Assembly: GCA_000469685.2 (NCBI GenBank)
Contig: LS997562.1
Span: forward strand, 30,541,928 to 30,605,927
Direction of reading: 5' to 3'
Origin: Haemonchus contortus
Taxonomy: Eukaryota; Nematoda; Chromadorea; Rhabditida; Trichostrongylidae
DNA: 64,000 nt
Positions within the stretch are counted from its first letter, which is position 1. Each line of letters starts with the position of its first letter. Both the position numbers and the translations under genes were made by a program. Under the pieces are notes generated by a model. That model did not search any database. It had not been told where the DNA came from and worked only from the letters and a program-made list of their open reading frames with translations. Of this stretch, positions 21,938 through 35,000 are shown piece after piece.

Positions 21938-24900
21938 AGTTACAACTGTGCGCTGAAAACAAGGGCGACGTTTGAATAGTCTGAGGTTGCCGCCGATACT
22001 TATGAGCGGTCCGCAAGAACTCGTCAATGAAACTGCATCCACGCGAAATTGCAGAGCTCGGTACAGTTGAGGGGCTACAGTAACTGAAAAGAAGGGTTCC
22101 GAAGTCTTCTGGGAAATAGAACGGAGAAGGTGTAATGAAGTCGAGTTATTTGCAATCACTGTGATAGGACAAACCTGATTTGTTGGATGTGGGGGAAAGG
22201 ATGAGCATAAATACGCGTGTCGGGTGCTAACCCGATTCTGATCAACAAGGTGACCGTGAAAGGTTATTGGGCAGGTTGTTGCTGTCTATGGTTTACAAAT
22301 AGGTACGGTTTTCATAGCTCTTCGAGGTCCGAGTTCACTACGTGAAGGATGTTCATTATGGGTCGGATATAAAGCCACCACTTTCCAATCAGTTGAAATC
22401 CTCAGGGAACCAAGGTAAGAAGCGTCTGAGGTCCCCATGTGTCAAGTCAAGCAGAAGTCGAGGAAGATCACGTAAGACCTCTTCCAGTCCAGTCAGCTTG
22501 CTCTGTAGATGCCCTAAAGGGAATAAGGATTGTCACAATGACTTGTAACGTTATTTCACCCCCTGGTAGTGCAGCGAACCTGAAGGGTATTCTATGAGAA
22601 GGTATGTCTTGAGCATAACCAAGATACTTCCAAAGAAACAGTAGGAGCACATCCCTTGCGAACTCAACCTCATTTGAGCCACGAGCGTGCCGACGGCAAA
22701 AACAGCGCTTCTGAAGGCCAGCCTCCCTGCAACTTCTCCTTTCCTGTTGAGCAGAGTCACAGAGTTCATAATTCAGATTCATCTTTTACGCCATCGTCTC
22801 TACCATTCACCCTTCCTAATGTCCAGTGAAGAGTTATTTCTGACCCTTGAACTTGTAAGTTGTGAAGTGCCCAGTTTCGCAGCCTCCTTGTCACCACCCA
22901 AAAGACCGGCGCGGGGCGCACCCACACTAGCGAGGCGGCGGTAGATGTTGTCCCCCATTACCCGTACTAATATTTTGGCATAGTATTTTCCCCCATGTGA
23001 TCTTGAAATGTTTCATTTGTGTCTGGTAGAGAAAATCATATCACAAAAACCTTATATTCGATCTGAATGAATTCATGACCACTGTTTTGCGCTCTAGATG
23101 ATTTTTAAACCACTGAGAATGGTTTTCCCCATAGTTGGAAAATATGGCTAAAGTGGATGTTTTTATGCCATGCATCCAGTTGCCGTTTTACTTCGCCCAC
23201 ATTCTCTTTTTCCCTCATCCACAATTTCATTTTGCTAGGAATTCCATAGCGTTGGTTTTGTAGTGTTCCCATGCTATTTATCACCTGGCATCAGATGTCA
23301 GGTGCCCTTATAAGGTTGGCTACCATTAAGCTGTTGGGCCGTCCTTTGACGGCAGTTGAAGAAATTTTTTCAATCACTCTCTGATGATATTTCTAAAGGG
23401 TCGATGGGGCTCCTGATCGTTATTTTGTAACCAGTTGGTTCAAAGCTTACCCCACTCACACACGTACGTACTCGCACAACTTTTTCAGGGCACCGGGCCA
23501 TTTGCGGGTTATCGCTATGGAAATATCCTTTTTACTCGTCAAATACCCTGAATGTCAGCTCCAAGTGAAAATGATTTTTGAAGAAAAACACGGGCACCAG
23601 TGGGGCACCAGATTCCACGGTTCCCATGACCTCCTCGATTGACCCCGTTTTTCAACCATACCTGAATTCCATACCATCGCCAATCAGTAATAACTGAATA
23701 GCTCAGGAGTCGTTTCGATGAGTTGTTCACCAACGGCTCTTATAGTTCACCCAATCTCCCAGACCGTACAGGGCTCCCAAATGTGACAGAATATGGCTGA
23801 ATATTTTCATGATCCTAACTTTATTTTAAAAAATATGTCCACTACTTCATCTAGATATGACTCATTAATTAGCTATCATCTGGGCTACGCAAGCATCACC
23901 CGGATAAAATCGGCGGTTACTTCGAAGCTATGCGAAGCGGTCTGCACACACTCAGAAGTTTTTTTCCTCAGCATCCTTGTTCTACCCACATTAAGGTGTG
24001 GCGTTGTATTGATCATATCCGCCAATTTCATTATTCTACATATTTTCTGATTCGGGTATCTTTAATTAGCCCCAAAGGTCGCAGGGCTTCCCAAGAATCG
24101 ACAAAATATTCTCGGGGGTGTAGCTCGGATCTCATTTTGTGCCGGTCACCAAACGGCTCTCGTCCTTCTGCTCTTTCCACCTCCATTTCTCATTCCCTAC
24201 TACTGATGTTTAAATTTATTCAGGAGGACACCTAATTTGATGTTTTGTGTCTTCCTTAATGTACTCGTTTGTGTGAACAACGAACAATTGACGCCCGTGA
24301 CAAACCGAGTCACCCGTCCTGCAGCTTCTTACCCATTAGAGGAATCACGATCGTTATGCATAGCTTCCTGATTACCCCCGGTCGAATAGCCCACACTGAG
24401 CCATAACCATATGTCCAACTGTAGACCGAGTAAATTATAAAAGCGGACTAAGGGCACCAGCAGTGGTTTTCAGTGGTGTCGTATTTTTTCTCAATGAATG
24501 AATTTACTGAATCGTTTCTCTGATTCATTCAGAGCTGTTCCATTTTTTCCTAAAATTCTGAGTTCTTCAAGTTCGGATTATCATAATTTTCTCCTTGAGT
24601 GGTTCTGTGGCAGAGTTACGGATCAAAGAATGGTATATGTTTTACAACGTGCCTTTTGCCATCGTTGGTAAAACTATTTACTCCACTCTCCACTAAACTC
24701 ACATCGAAAAATAGCATGGCAGTCTCTTCGTTTGTTTGTTTTTTTTTCAAAGCAGAGCTCGACGACTTCAGGAAGATTCAAGATTGGGGGACATCCAACC
24801 AATTTTTTCTTTCGTCGCTCGCTCTTACGTTGTTCGTAGTTAAGTAGGACTGTTCAATCAGAAGTCATTATCAAGACCTACCATAAGTTATTGAACTTTG

Positions 24901-25301
24901 TTTCAATATGAGTACGTCATATAGAGTCCAAAAACTTCTAATCACTGTCCTTCGTGGTAAAATCACTATTGGTGTCAACAAAATAGTCTATTTCATTTAA
25001 ATATTGCTGCGTTTTAGTGTTTGCTGGTATTTTCGTACTTAAGTCAGCTAAAAAACCGCTCTCGAGTTCGATGATGTTTGAGAATGTTTTATATATTTCC
25101 CTTTTTTTATACTTTTGCGGATCGATGAAGTAATCATGCTAGACCCAAAACGTCTCACTTGTATCCCATTTCCGTGTGCTCAGCAAGGCTATGCTATCTT
25201 AGATCATTCGTTCGAATTGAATATCTTCCATGAAAGAACAGTATATGTTGATCTTCAACCTTATCAATACTAACAGTGTTCGACAGAATGCTTACTGTAA
25301 A
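21938..25301. other. Intergenic, diverged repeats
   Basis: Similar phrases recur about 310 bp apart (23754-23810 against 24068-24118: AGGGCT(T)CCCAA..GACA(A)AATAT), suggesting an old tandem or dispersed repeat. A related line is seen near 26090-26150. No convincing exon. Confidence 0.35.
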
Positions 25302-25890
25302 TCAAAGTAAATCAGTAATGTTCGAATCAGAGTTGTCAGTGAAGTAGGCCCATACTTCTGCTTCTCCACATCCCCGCTGCACCACGCTAGCGCAGCCGCT
25401 CTCGGTCATTGGTGCTACCACGTCATTGAGTTCCTGCAATAACCCTTTTTTGTCATAAATATTACTTACAAGTCCTCTACGTTCAAAACAACAATTAATT
25501 TCAAGATGAACATAAACATTTTTACAGGACATTTGTCAAAAACTCGAACTAGGGACAATGTGGCGACATGAAATTTAGTAAATGTTGCTATCAAGCACGG
25601 AGTAATTCTATTGGCCCAGCAACAGTTACCTACATAGAATTTCTTTTTATGGCAGTAGGAACATTCAACTTATTGAAATGTATTTCTAAGCTTACTTAAA
25701 GGTGTTTATCATTTCGTTATTTCTCGTGACGTATAGAAGTTTGACGATCTGAATTTGAATTACCTGCTTTCCTTTCGCTATTGAATGTCTCAAACTCCCG
25801 CTGGGGGGAACCATATGGCCTCTCTGGTTCCTACTAGAATACTCAGGTGTTTTATATAAGATCCCTGATAGTACCTTCCCACTAGGCTCT
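25302..25890 (-). CDS. Possible two-exon gene of unknown function
   Basis: An upstream exon of about 25890-25764, with the text SGKVLSGILYKTPEYSS and RGHMVPPSGSLRHSIAKGKQ, ends at a GTAATT donor in phase 0. A second exon from 25433, after TTGCAG, reads ELNDVVAPMTESGCASVVQR and ends with TGA at 25302. Codon usage looks protein-like and the phases agree, but I recognise no domain. The start is not identified and further upstream exons are likely if this is real. Confidence 0.3.
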
Positions 25891-25907
25891 CTATTCAGAT
25901 TTGTCAA

Positions 25908-26765
25908 AATTCTCTTGATTGACCAATGAATGACGGCCTACGCACGTAATCCCCAAAAAGTACGGAAGCCTTATCTCAAGGCTCTATTTCGCGCAGCGGT
26001 CAGCAGTAACAACCCAGCAAAATGCGGCCATTTGCTCGCTCTTGTATTCACGGACCTTGAAAAATAATATCACACTTTCTCAACAAGGCTCATCCGGGGG
26101 TCCAATCCGGCAATCAAGGCAGAGGACTTCGGAGCTATGTGAAGCTCGTTCGACTTCACGGTTGCTCTTGTTAAAATTACACCAGTATATTGGATTCTAC
26201 TTCCTACCTGCTATCATCTATGGGGCAGCGGAAAAGATAGAAGATCCTCATGTGAAGTACAAATCGTTTCCGTAAATGATAAGCATGCAAAAACCTTGTC
26301 CCTTTATCTAACCAACGGAGGAGTCACCATTAAGAGTCATGCCTACTACACCAAAACAGCGAAATCCGAAAAGCTAACGATTCATTTGATAGGAAATTTG
26401 TATTCCAATCAATACGTACCTCTTTTTTTCCTCGCCTACCTTGGGATTCGGAGTTTAGATGGTCGCAGCTGTTGATGTCATTTGCTTTCTATTCAGATGG
26501 GCTCCAATGCCTGTAACAATTTGCTATTAATTTGTTCCTATCCCTAACACTGCTATTCAGCACTGCAATAAAATGTAGAAAAGAAACAGAATAAAAAAGT
26601 AGGTTCACATATCGGCTTCGTGGTACGAGTCGTAGTTGTGAATACAAGGACATACATTCCGACATAGCGTCAAATATACATATATATGCTTATGTGTATA
26701 TGTAAAATATATGCATGTATATGTATATATGTCACATGTAATCATCGATTGTGTGTACGTATGTA
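25908..26765. other. Intergenic, AT/TATG-rich
   Basis: Ends in a low-complexity ATATAC/TATGTA run (about 26675-26740) that borders the hairpin below. No gene seen. Confidence 0.4.
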
Positions 26766-26839
26766 ATCATCGATTTCCTCGAGCGGGCGCCAGTGACGAA
26801 TGAAGACTCTATTGGCGCCCGCTCGAGGAAATCAATGAT
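26766..26839. ncRNA. Candidate small-RNA hairpin (27-bp stem, one mismatch)
   Basis: Arms 26766-26792 and 26813-26839 are reverse complements with a single C/T difference, which is a G-U pair in one transcript orientation. They enclose a 20-nt loop, total 74 nt. The stem is GC-rich (CTCGAGCGGGCGCCA) inside an AT-rich TATG repeat, so it stands out. It could be a pre-miRNA or a foldback MITE; the flanking TATG-rich tracts also pair loosely. Confidence 0.35.
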
Positions 26840-28206
26840 CAATGGGACGACAGCAGACAGGAGATATGTATACATACTTAATCACATATATATGTATATG
26901 TATAATAATGTTAAGCCGGGAGTCGTGAGTTCTGTTCATACTACCATATGACTTTACCACGACTATAGTACCTAATACTTCGACACTGTGAACTCTTTTC
27001 TGGCACGAAACTAAAGATCTCGAAACTTAGCTAAGTACTATGGAGAATTTCGAAATATCACATCCTTGACCTAAAAAAGACTTTGAAATACTCTTTTCGA
27101 ATTCTCTTAAGAACAGTGATTTCCCTTGCTGGTCCTGTGATAGTGAGTGATGATTTAACGAACGCGAAGCAGGCATCCTTTAACGGTGTTACAATTATAC
27201 TTATTCCTATGCATTCTCATTGTGCATGCTCGATTGCAAAACCTGCCAGCTTTAGGGCTTCTAGTTAGTTTTAGTACCAATTTGAATGGAGATTTTGTTT
27301 ATATTCCTAATCAATGATGAAATCAAGGCTTGTTTGTGTCCTAGAACTCACTGAGGGATGGAGACCCTCTGAGTTAAGCCCTAAGCTCTTGACTCAGAAT
27401 TCGAAGGGAAGGAGTTTTGTTGACTGTATATACGCCCAGCGAAGGCTTCCATACCTTTAAACAGGTAAAAATTGCTGGGTAGTCTGAGAAAAGCCTGTTC
27501 AACGCTTCTTGTTTCAAGTGACTGAGGTTGACAACTCTGAAAAGTGTTCATCATATGGAGAACGAATAATGCAGTATTCAACAGGATCGTAAAACCTAGT
27601 ACAGTAGCAGTTGTTATGGTCAGACTATGATGCACTTTACATATCTTGAGCTTGACACTTGAAAGACTGCAGTTCTCCCATCTGAACCGCACTTACACCA
27701 CACAGGCTCACTTTTATTATTGCGGTCCTGTAGTTTGTAGGGTTTGTGTAGTATAATACAATGAGTAAATATATAAAAAAAAACATGACTCTGTGAGAGC
27801 AAAACAAAGCAGAATGTGTGTTCACCTCGAGAAATTGCTAACATAATTGAGGAATCGTCCTGACCATTGTGCACGTAATATTCGTAAAAAATAACTGTGA
27901 GGGACCATTCAGTACCTGATTTTTTCAGGATTTGGCATTGGTCGTGCTTTGAGCGAGGCGTGGCTGAATGTCTACCCATCATTCAGAGGACCTCAGTGTA
28001 CTATGTCCTCAGATTCCTACCTCTGTGGATGGTAAGCTGCTTCAAAAGTCAAGATAGTCCTAACCTTACACATTAGTTCAAAATGCAGTCATTAGTTGAA
28101 ATGAAGCTCAGGTGGAGAAGTGATTGAAAAGGAAAACTTCGCCAAGCTGATCAATCGCAGCTCTCAGAAAAAGTTGTCATCAATTCTTAGGATCTAATAA
28201 CGAATT
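26840..28206. other. Intergenic, no gene seen
   Basis: Open frames near 27381-27980 on the minus strand lack recognisable protein character. This is probably the upstream region of the zinc-finger gene. Confidence 0.35.
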
Positions 28207-30327
28207 ATGGTTTTAGATACGACTGGCCTTATACGGGCACTGCAAAACGGTACAGAAGAGGTTAGACACCTGTTGAAGAACAGCTGCAATTTGATTCTGG
28301 AGTGCAGGTAGGTTGCGGTCAATCTAACAGTCCTTACCGTTTTCCCTGACTGTCTGCTACTGTGAGCCCTAAATAACAGTCAATCCTTTCAGAACTTGTA
28401 AAGCTGTGTTCCGGCATGCGATAAACTTCCATCATCATAAATTGAGCGTTTGCCGTGCTTATCACCAGCCTCTACTTCCTACATACGAGCAGGTCCTGGC
28501 TTTCCAAAAGGAAGTCGCTGCAGCGTATAACCATGACCGGCCATCAACCAGTAAGGAATTCCTCGTGCACAGGGAGGAGGATTTTCAAAGAGAAATACTG
28601 GAGGATGATGATGATTTCATCGATGTCTATGATGGTTTGGAAGAGTTCTGTGGTGAAATTGACAGTCTTGACAGTCCAGAACCCGGCGAATATATTGAAG
28701 AATCCGGAGAATACATTGATGAACAAGATGACATTAGTGTTTTTGATGATGGCATGTCAGACTCGATAGAAGAAGGCGAATATATCGAGGATTCTTCAAT
28801 AAGCAACTGTCCCGCCACGCCATCATCAACCACGGTTAGTTTGTTAGTTGCTATCACTATTTTCCTTGTATTAGATTCAAATATACAAATACATTAGAGT
28901 GGTGGACGACGGTATGGGGGGGGGGGTATAGAAAGGCTAGTTAATCAAGTAAACAACATTCGGTCATCGGAGGTAAGCTATATGCTGTTTGTGAGGGCAC
29001 AGCTACTACTGCATATTAGTCCGAAGATCAATAACTTTCTACGCTCTCCAAAACTGGCTCCTCATTCTCCTAAAAATTGCCTACGCGCCTATCCTCATGT
29101 TAATCATGAGAGTAATGAAAAGTTGCATAACCAATTTCGTGTATGATCATCACCTGCTGTTCGCTTCTTGAATATCTATCCTGGGAACGAGTACAGTTGC
29201 TGAATTTGCGCGGAGCAGAACCAGGCTTTTACCCTTTTCACGAAGTCATTTCCGTTTGCCCACTCCTGTATAAGCAATTGAACTCGAAAAATTGATCCAT
29301 CTGAAATGTTCCGCGGTACTTCCTTTAACGAGATAATCATACATTTCAGCAAGACTGAAATATTTTACGGAATTAGCAGTAGAAACTAAGAACCCAGGCG
29401 TTGAAGCAAAGCATGCTAGTTAAGCATTTAACTGCAGCGGGCAGGTATCATCTGTGTTCGCAAATAATGCACAATGGACATCGTTCATAAGAAGAAGTTC
29501 AATCTCTTCACCGTTTGTACTTTAATGGTCATCAATGGTATTCTTTTGAGCCGTGTCACCTATTTCAGAGCATGGATCAAGCTGATACCTCAGAGGTGGC
29601 AGCTTCAGATAAGAAGGACACTTCGGGTGAAGGTGCGTTTTGTTTTTTCACTAATGATAGGTTGCGGTGCCTTACTGCTCATAAGTTTTTGTTGTTCGTA
29701 AAACGAATTGGCTGACCTTGTAAAACTCCATCAAACTTGAAGCCACATGGACTACTCGGATTGCGCTTGAAACCTCATGACTCACTCGGTTGTATTTCCT
29801 TGCAAGTAATCTCTCACACACATGCCCTGGCTACCCGTAGTGCTTGTGTAAATGTTTGTGAGTCAGGCGAAAAGTTCCCATCCAGCGGCTCAGCTAATCG
29901 GAGTCACGGTATGAGATTCCGGCGCGAGTCAACTCACATAGTCCTACATACCGCTCGATTTCGAGTAGTTTATTTTATGCTCTCACCAACAGCAATGAAT
30001 TTTTCGCACCGGCAGAGCGAGGGTTTACAGCTGGATCCAGCACCCCAACATTTCTAACGATTTTGCAGTATTGCAATCTGAAATTCTTATTCCATGCAAA
30101 CCCTAAATCCTGTCCGTGTTCAAAAACTGTAATATTCGGTGAAAAGTATGTTTATTTCAGATAGCGATGCAATCTCGGTGCCGGAGAGTCCTCCTCCCGA
30201 TTGTCATCTTAACTTTCCTATATTCAATGATCAACTTCTGGAATCACCAACAGATTATGATTACTTCGGAAAAGGCGAAAAAGAACCAGCGGGCCCATTG
30301 CTCCTTCCAGTAGGTCAAATGGAATAA
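28207..30327 (+). CDS. ZNF800-like zinc-finger protein (short nematode form)
   Basis: Exons 28207-28307, 28393-28834, 29569-29632 and 30161-30327 join in phases 2, 0 and 1 to about 257 residues. The N terminus (LIRALQNGTEEVRHLLKNSC, then LILECRTCKAVFRHAINFHH and HKLSVCR) matches the conserved opening of ZNF800-type proteins, where a degenerate C2H2 finger follows a short helical leader. Cys-x2-Cys is present, with a His and a final Cys as ligands. The rest is acidic and repetitive (GEYIEESGEYIDEQDD, EEGEYIED), then Ser/Pro-rich, ending GPLLLPVGQME. ZNF800 proteins are nuclear repressors in vertebrates; function in nematodes is inferred only. The start ATG overlaps a possible acceptor (GGTTTTAG), so upstream exons may exist. 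A GTAGGT donor just before the stop could extend the 3' end. Confidence 0.55.
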
Positions 30328-32006
30328 CCAAAGTATTATTTTATTCTCACTCTAGTCGATATTACTCAGTGCTATTATCAATCCGACTGTGAAACTTTAG
30401 CGCAGTTCTATTTTAAGTTAGACAAAGCCGTTGCAATTTCAGCAGCATGAATGTTCTAGAAAATATCCTATTCAAAGCATCCCTTTATTGTGCAAAATGT
30501 AAGCGTTTAAAGAGCATTACTTCATACTGTTTCCCCTTGAAATGCAAGTGGAATTGAGATTTCATTGGAAGTTTTCCGTTACTTTCGAAGTATAACATTT
30601 TAGGGTACATGTTTGCCAATAATGTTGTCTGAGTAAAAATCATATAATCACCTAAGTTTCACAGTCGGAGTAGGATAACCAGAAAGCACCCATGTTTAAC
30701 TGCTCGTTTGACACAGCCATAGGCCTGCTATGCCCGAACTATACGTGTACAGTCTGTGATTGAATCTTCTAAATATCAACGCTCCATTCATTATTCATGG
30801 CATAAGGCAACTTAAGGATCTATTTTGACAGGAGCTTGTCGTTAGGACTAGGCAGTCTTTCATGCTGAGATTTCAATAGTTTTCACCATTGTACTTTCAC
30901 CGTTGTGACTGCTCTACTTCCAATGTAATAAGCGAAATAAGGATTATTGTCCTAACGTTTGTGGAGCAATTACTGGCATATTCGGAGATTCTTTCCCTAT
31001 CTCAGATCATTTCAAGTGTCATTGCTTAGGTTGATACAAAACTATGACGGCTGCTTTTTCTAGTGTTGCCATTCGCATTGCTTAGACCAGTATGTTCCAG
31101 TGTACAGAGATCACTAATAAATATTGTTAGAAATGTAATATCCTGTTCAAGTAAGCTAGTAAGTGAGGTAAGCTTTAAAACCTAACACTGCTAGATGCAC
31201 TTCCTTAGATTTGTATACAGCCATGCCCTCAGACAATAATCTTACTCAAAACATTCCAACTCAAACGGAAGGTTCGAACTTGTGCTGCATACAAATATAG
31301 AAAGCGCATGAAAATTACATCTCGACCTTGTAGAGAATCACCAAATTTACACAGCTATCTGGATCTTACAGTGATTGTGAGTTAAAGGCAAAGACCTCGG
31401 CTATTTCCGTTTTCAGACAAAACCAAAGGCAAAGACCTCGGCTATTTCCGTTTTCAGACAAAACCCGTGTCGCATGCAAGAAAAAAACTCCTAATAAAAA
31501 ATGCGAAGCTCTAGAGGAAAGTCCTCACTTGTTGTCTCAATAGAGGTCACTCCAGTCACCTGTAACACGAAGAAATGCTGCGTGAGATCGGGAAAAGAAA
31601 CACCGCTAGAATATTTTCGATTGCCAATACTCCTAGGGGACCGAATTCTTGCTCCACGGAAGTCATTTTTATACGCTCCCTTCTCGCTCTGACTATTTGG
31701 GTGCACCAGTAAATATTCACTACGCTAAGGCTAGAACAGAGGTCAAAAGTTGCCAAGTGGATCATACTCAATGAGCAGCAAGAGCTGTTCACTTCCCAAG
31801 AACAAATGAGAAAACGACTGCGAACGCAACCCTCTTCGCGTATGGTAGCAAGTTCTGCTTGTGTTGATTAAAAAAAATATAAACCGCATTTACAGCATTT
31901 CGTGGAGCCCAGCGGCAGCAAATGTTGTTGCCGGAGCAACTATTACACATTAAAGACATACATATTTATAAACAAATTCTTCAATGCTTCAGTGTATAAG
32001 ATATTA
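30328..32006. other. Intergenic between convergent genes
   Basis: Holds the 3' flanks of the zinc-finger gene (+) and the INTS4 gene (-) and one tandem duplication listed separately. No exon seen. Confidence 0.4.
31384..31465. repeat. Perfect 41-bp tandem duplication
   Basis: The unit at 31384-31424 is repeated exactly at 31425-31465. It includes GCTATTTCCGTTTTCAG, which resembles a 3' splice site. Confidence 0.95.
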
Positions 32007-35000
32007 TCACGTTCTTGTCATTGGATGGGCTCGTAATCGTACAGAAGCTGGCTGAGCACTGCTCGGTGAGTCAAGCAACGGAACTGAAAATTACAAATAA
32101 AAAAAAGAGAAAGTGGCCGGCAGAGGGGTTCTTCAACAAAATTCAAGAACGTAAGCATTGATAAAAAATGAAACTTTACCCGAAACAGCCTTTTGAGATG
32201 AGTCAGAGAGCAAAACAAGGGTTAAGGTCACATCAGCTGCATCACTCCATGCTTCTGAAGATGAGATCAGCACCTGCAAAAAAAAAGTGGTAAACAAAAT
32301 TATCGACTTCTGTTCATAAAACTCGGCAGTGCAAGGCAAACAAGGAAAACTTTGACGTTTGGTTGAAAAATTACCAAAGACGATACGCGGTCCCCTTCCT
32401 TTGAAATATCTGTTGCTAGAGGTCGGAAGTAGTCGCGTGTGTTATTGGGGTAGTCTACCTGAAACCGTAAGTTTTTCTAAAAGGAAGAAAGCGGAGTAAT
32501 TTGATATTAATACTAGTCAGCCAAAAAACTGGTTTCTATCTCAGCTAAGCTTTTTCATGGCATTTTAGTGTGACGAATTGTTAATAACCACTCGCACATT
32601 GCATAAACAACAAATATAGCAAGTCGGTTGGTCTGTTGGTACAATGGTGCGACTAATCATTTATAATTAGTGGCTGTGATTACGCGGCTGCCAGGGAAGA
32701 CCAGCTTTAGCGAACAAAGTCTTTACAAAAAGGTCAGCAAAACAAACGCTTATAACTGAAAACCGAGAGTACGACGGATTCATCACAGTCAGGCTTGCTG
32801 CAGGTAGACTGTACATTTAAAATGAAATGGTCACTCGACCCGATTGTGGCCCGCAGACCTTTTAGAAAACTCATACACTTAAAAATTTTAATTATCTTGT
32901 TCAGAAACAATGTCACGAATTCTATTAAATACAATGGCATCCATACAAAGTTCTGCAGGTGATGGCAGTTTACTGGTCAGTAAAGGTAGTTGAGATCAGT
33001 TTTGGGATCAAGTGATCGTGATCATAACATTCTTCAATCATGAAAATACCCACAACATTTCTGGCCGCTAGGGTCGTGCTGATTAAAAATGGTTGAACTC
33101 AGAGAAAGGTAGAGTCAGCAATCCATAAAGCCCTGCTCTGTAATAACCGCTTATGGGTGTCCCATGGTGAGATGTGCACCGATACCAGAAACAGAAGGTC
33201 TTAAAGTAACTACTCATTTCGATCACCTGGCAATCAATGAGGAAATTACCCTCTTCTTCAGTTAGGTATATTCGTAAAACGGAAACAAAATACTTAAATG
33301 TGACAAGTACCTGAACTCGCAGATTGCGCAAGTCATTTTCGGTGAGATTGTGAAGAGAGGCAACAAATTTCACTGCACATGGTAAACCAGCAACAAAGCG
33401 TATCGGTTTCTCAATTGCAACGTCCCGGTTCGGCTCAGAAATCTGAAAAAAAGAACTACTTGAAACAGTTTCCCAGGTTGATGCGTGTGCTATTAGCAAC
33501 GAATGATGCGAAAGTCAATATTCCGACCATAAAAGTACTTTTACGAAACGCAATGAGTAATACATACCTGTGCCCATTTAGATCGAATTTCCCCTACATG
33601 GGGAAAGGAACTGGGCAAAAGTGGTGCGTGTGTAACCAGTAAATGACCAAAAGTACCGACGGAGAGTATCTTCTTACTATCTGCCGTGTAACGTTCCAAA
33701 GGATCTAAGATGGCAGTGATCAAAGATACAGCTTGTTCACAAGGCTCTCCATTTGCCGCCCATCGCCTGAAGCGCTTTTTTTTTAAACTAAAATCGGGCC
33801 ACATGATAATAATGAATATTACCTCTCCGCTTCTCTAATGACGGCACGGATGTCCATAACTATTTGAGCATAACGTTCAGGAGAAATGGTCATCTCTACA
33901 AGCAATTCCAGTAACGACAAAAACATTCCTGCCTCGATCAAGAAAGAAGCCATTTCCGGCGGCAACCCCGCAAACTGGTGCTCCGCGCAGCGTATTCGAA
34001 CCAATTCCTGAACAGGACCATAAAGTTATTGAAGGATTAACAAAATATGAAGTGTTCGACGTTATTCAATCCCGATTTACGATGCCCGACACTCGAGCTC
34101 CAATCGAGACTCGAGAATCGTAGGTACGATTGAATGGGTGCTTGGCCCATACAATGACCTACGGTGGAGAGCCGATAGGACGCCAGTGCCTCTATCCACC
34201 CAAAGGAGTCAGATAGCATTCAACACACCAGAAAGGATGGAAACCCCAGATCATCCTGTGGTGGATGCACCTTTTGCCACTACATACCTCCGTCAATGAA
34301 AAGAATTATACTGGTTATTAAGTTGGTTACCTTTACCACGCGGGAATTAAGTCATTGTTCTGTTTTGCTACATAAAAACCACAAAGTTCGTGTGGCTAGT
34401 TGTTTGTCTGACAACCAAATTTGGTACTACCTGAAGAATTAACTAGGGATAGTGGATTAAGTTTGAGATGCGTGGAGCCTAGACTAAGATCATTGGAGCA
34501 CATCCCCGAACTACGCCCACTTAGAGCGGGACATGTCCTGAAATGGGTGTTAAGAAGGCCAAACCGCTTATTTTGGCTTCCGGAAAGCTCAGACACGGGG
34601 GAAAATGGGCAAAGCTTAGGAATAGATCGAAAGAACGGATGAAGAAGACCCATTCGTGGTGGTAGGAGCGTCCTCGAAGCGGACGGTGTATTCCATTTGA
34701 ATTCATCACTTGGTTCCATCAAAAAGTCTGCGTCCAGAAAAAGGCCAAAAACGAACAGGGTCTGAATGTGCTAAGCATGCGTAAGCTCAGTGGAGCTTGG
34801 CTCACATGGGCGGAGCGCGCCTCCACATGAAAAACTCTTTTGACGAAATTTCATAACGGTACTCCAAAACGTTCTAAAATACGAAAGGTGGTTGGAGGTT
34901 ATTAAAGGAAGAAGGGTTGAATATTAGTAGAGCGGGGCATGTACTGAAGTGGGCGGAGCTTTAAACACTCACCCATGACTCTGCTTGGAAGCATTCCAGA

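Noticed and set aside
22468..22782. 104-codon minus-strand frame upstream of PSF2
   Set aside because: No recognisable domain, no phase-compatible neighbours and overlapping alternative frames of similar length.
32620..32700. tRNA-like A box (TGGTACAATGG)
   Set aside because: No B box at the right distance and no cloverleaf; it is intronic in INTS4.
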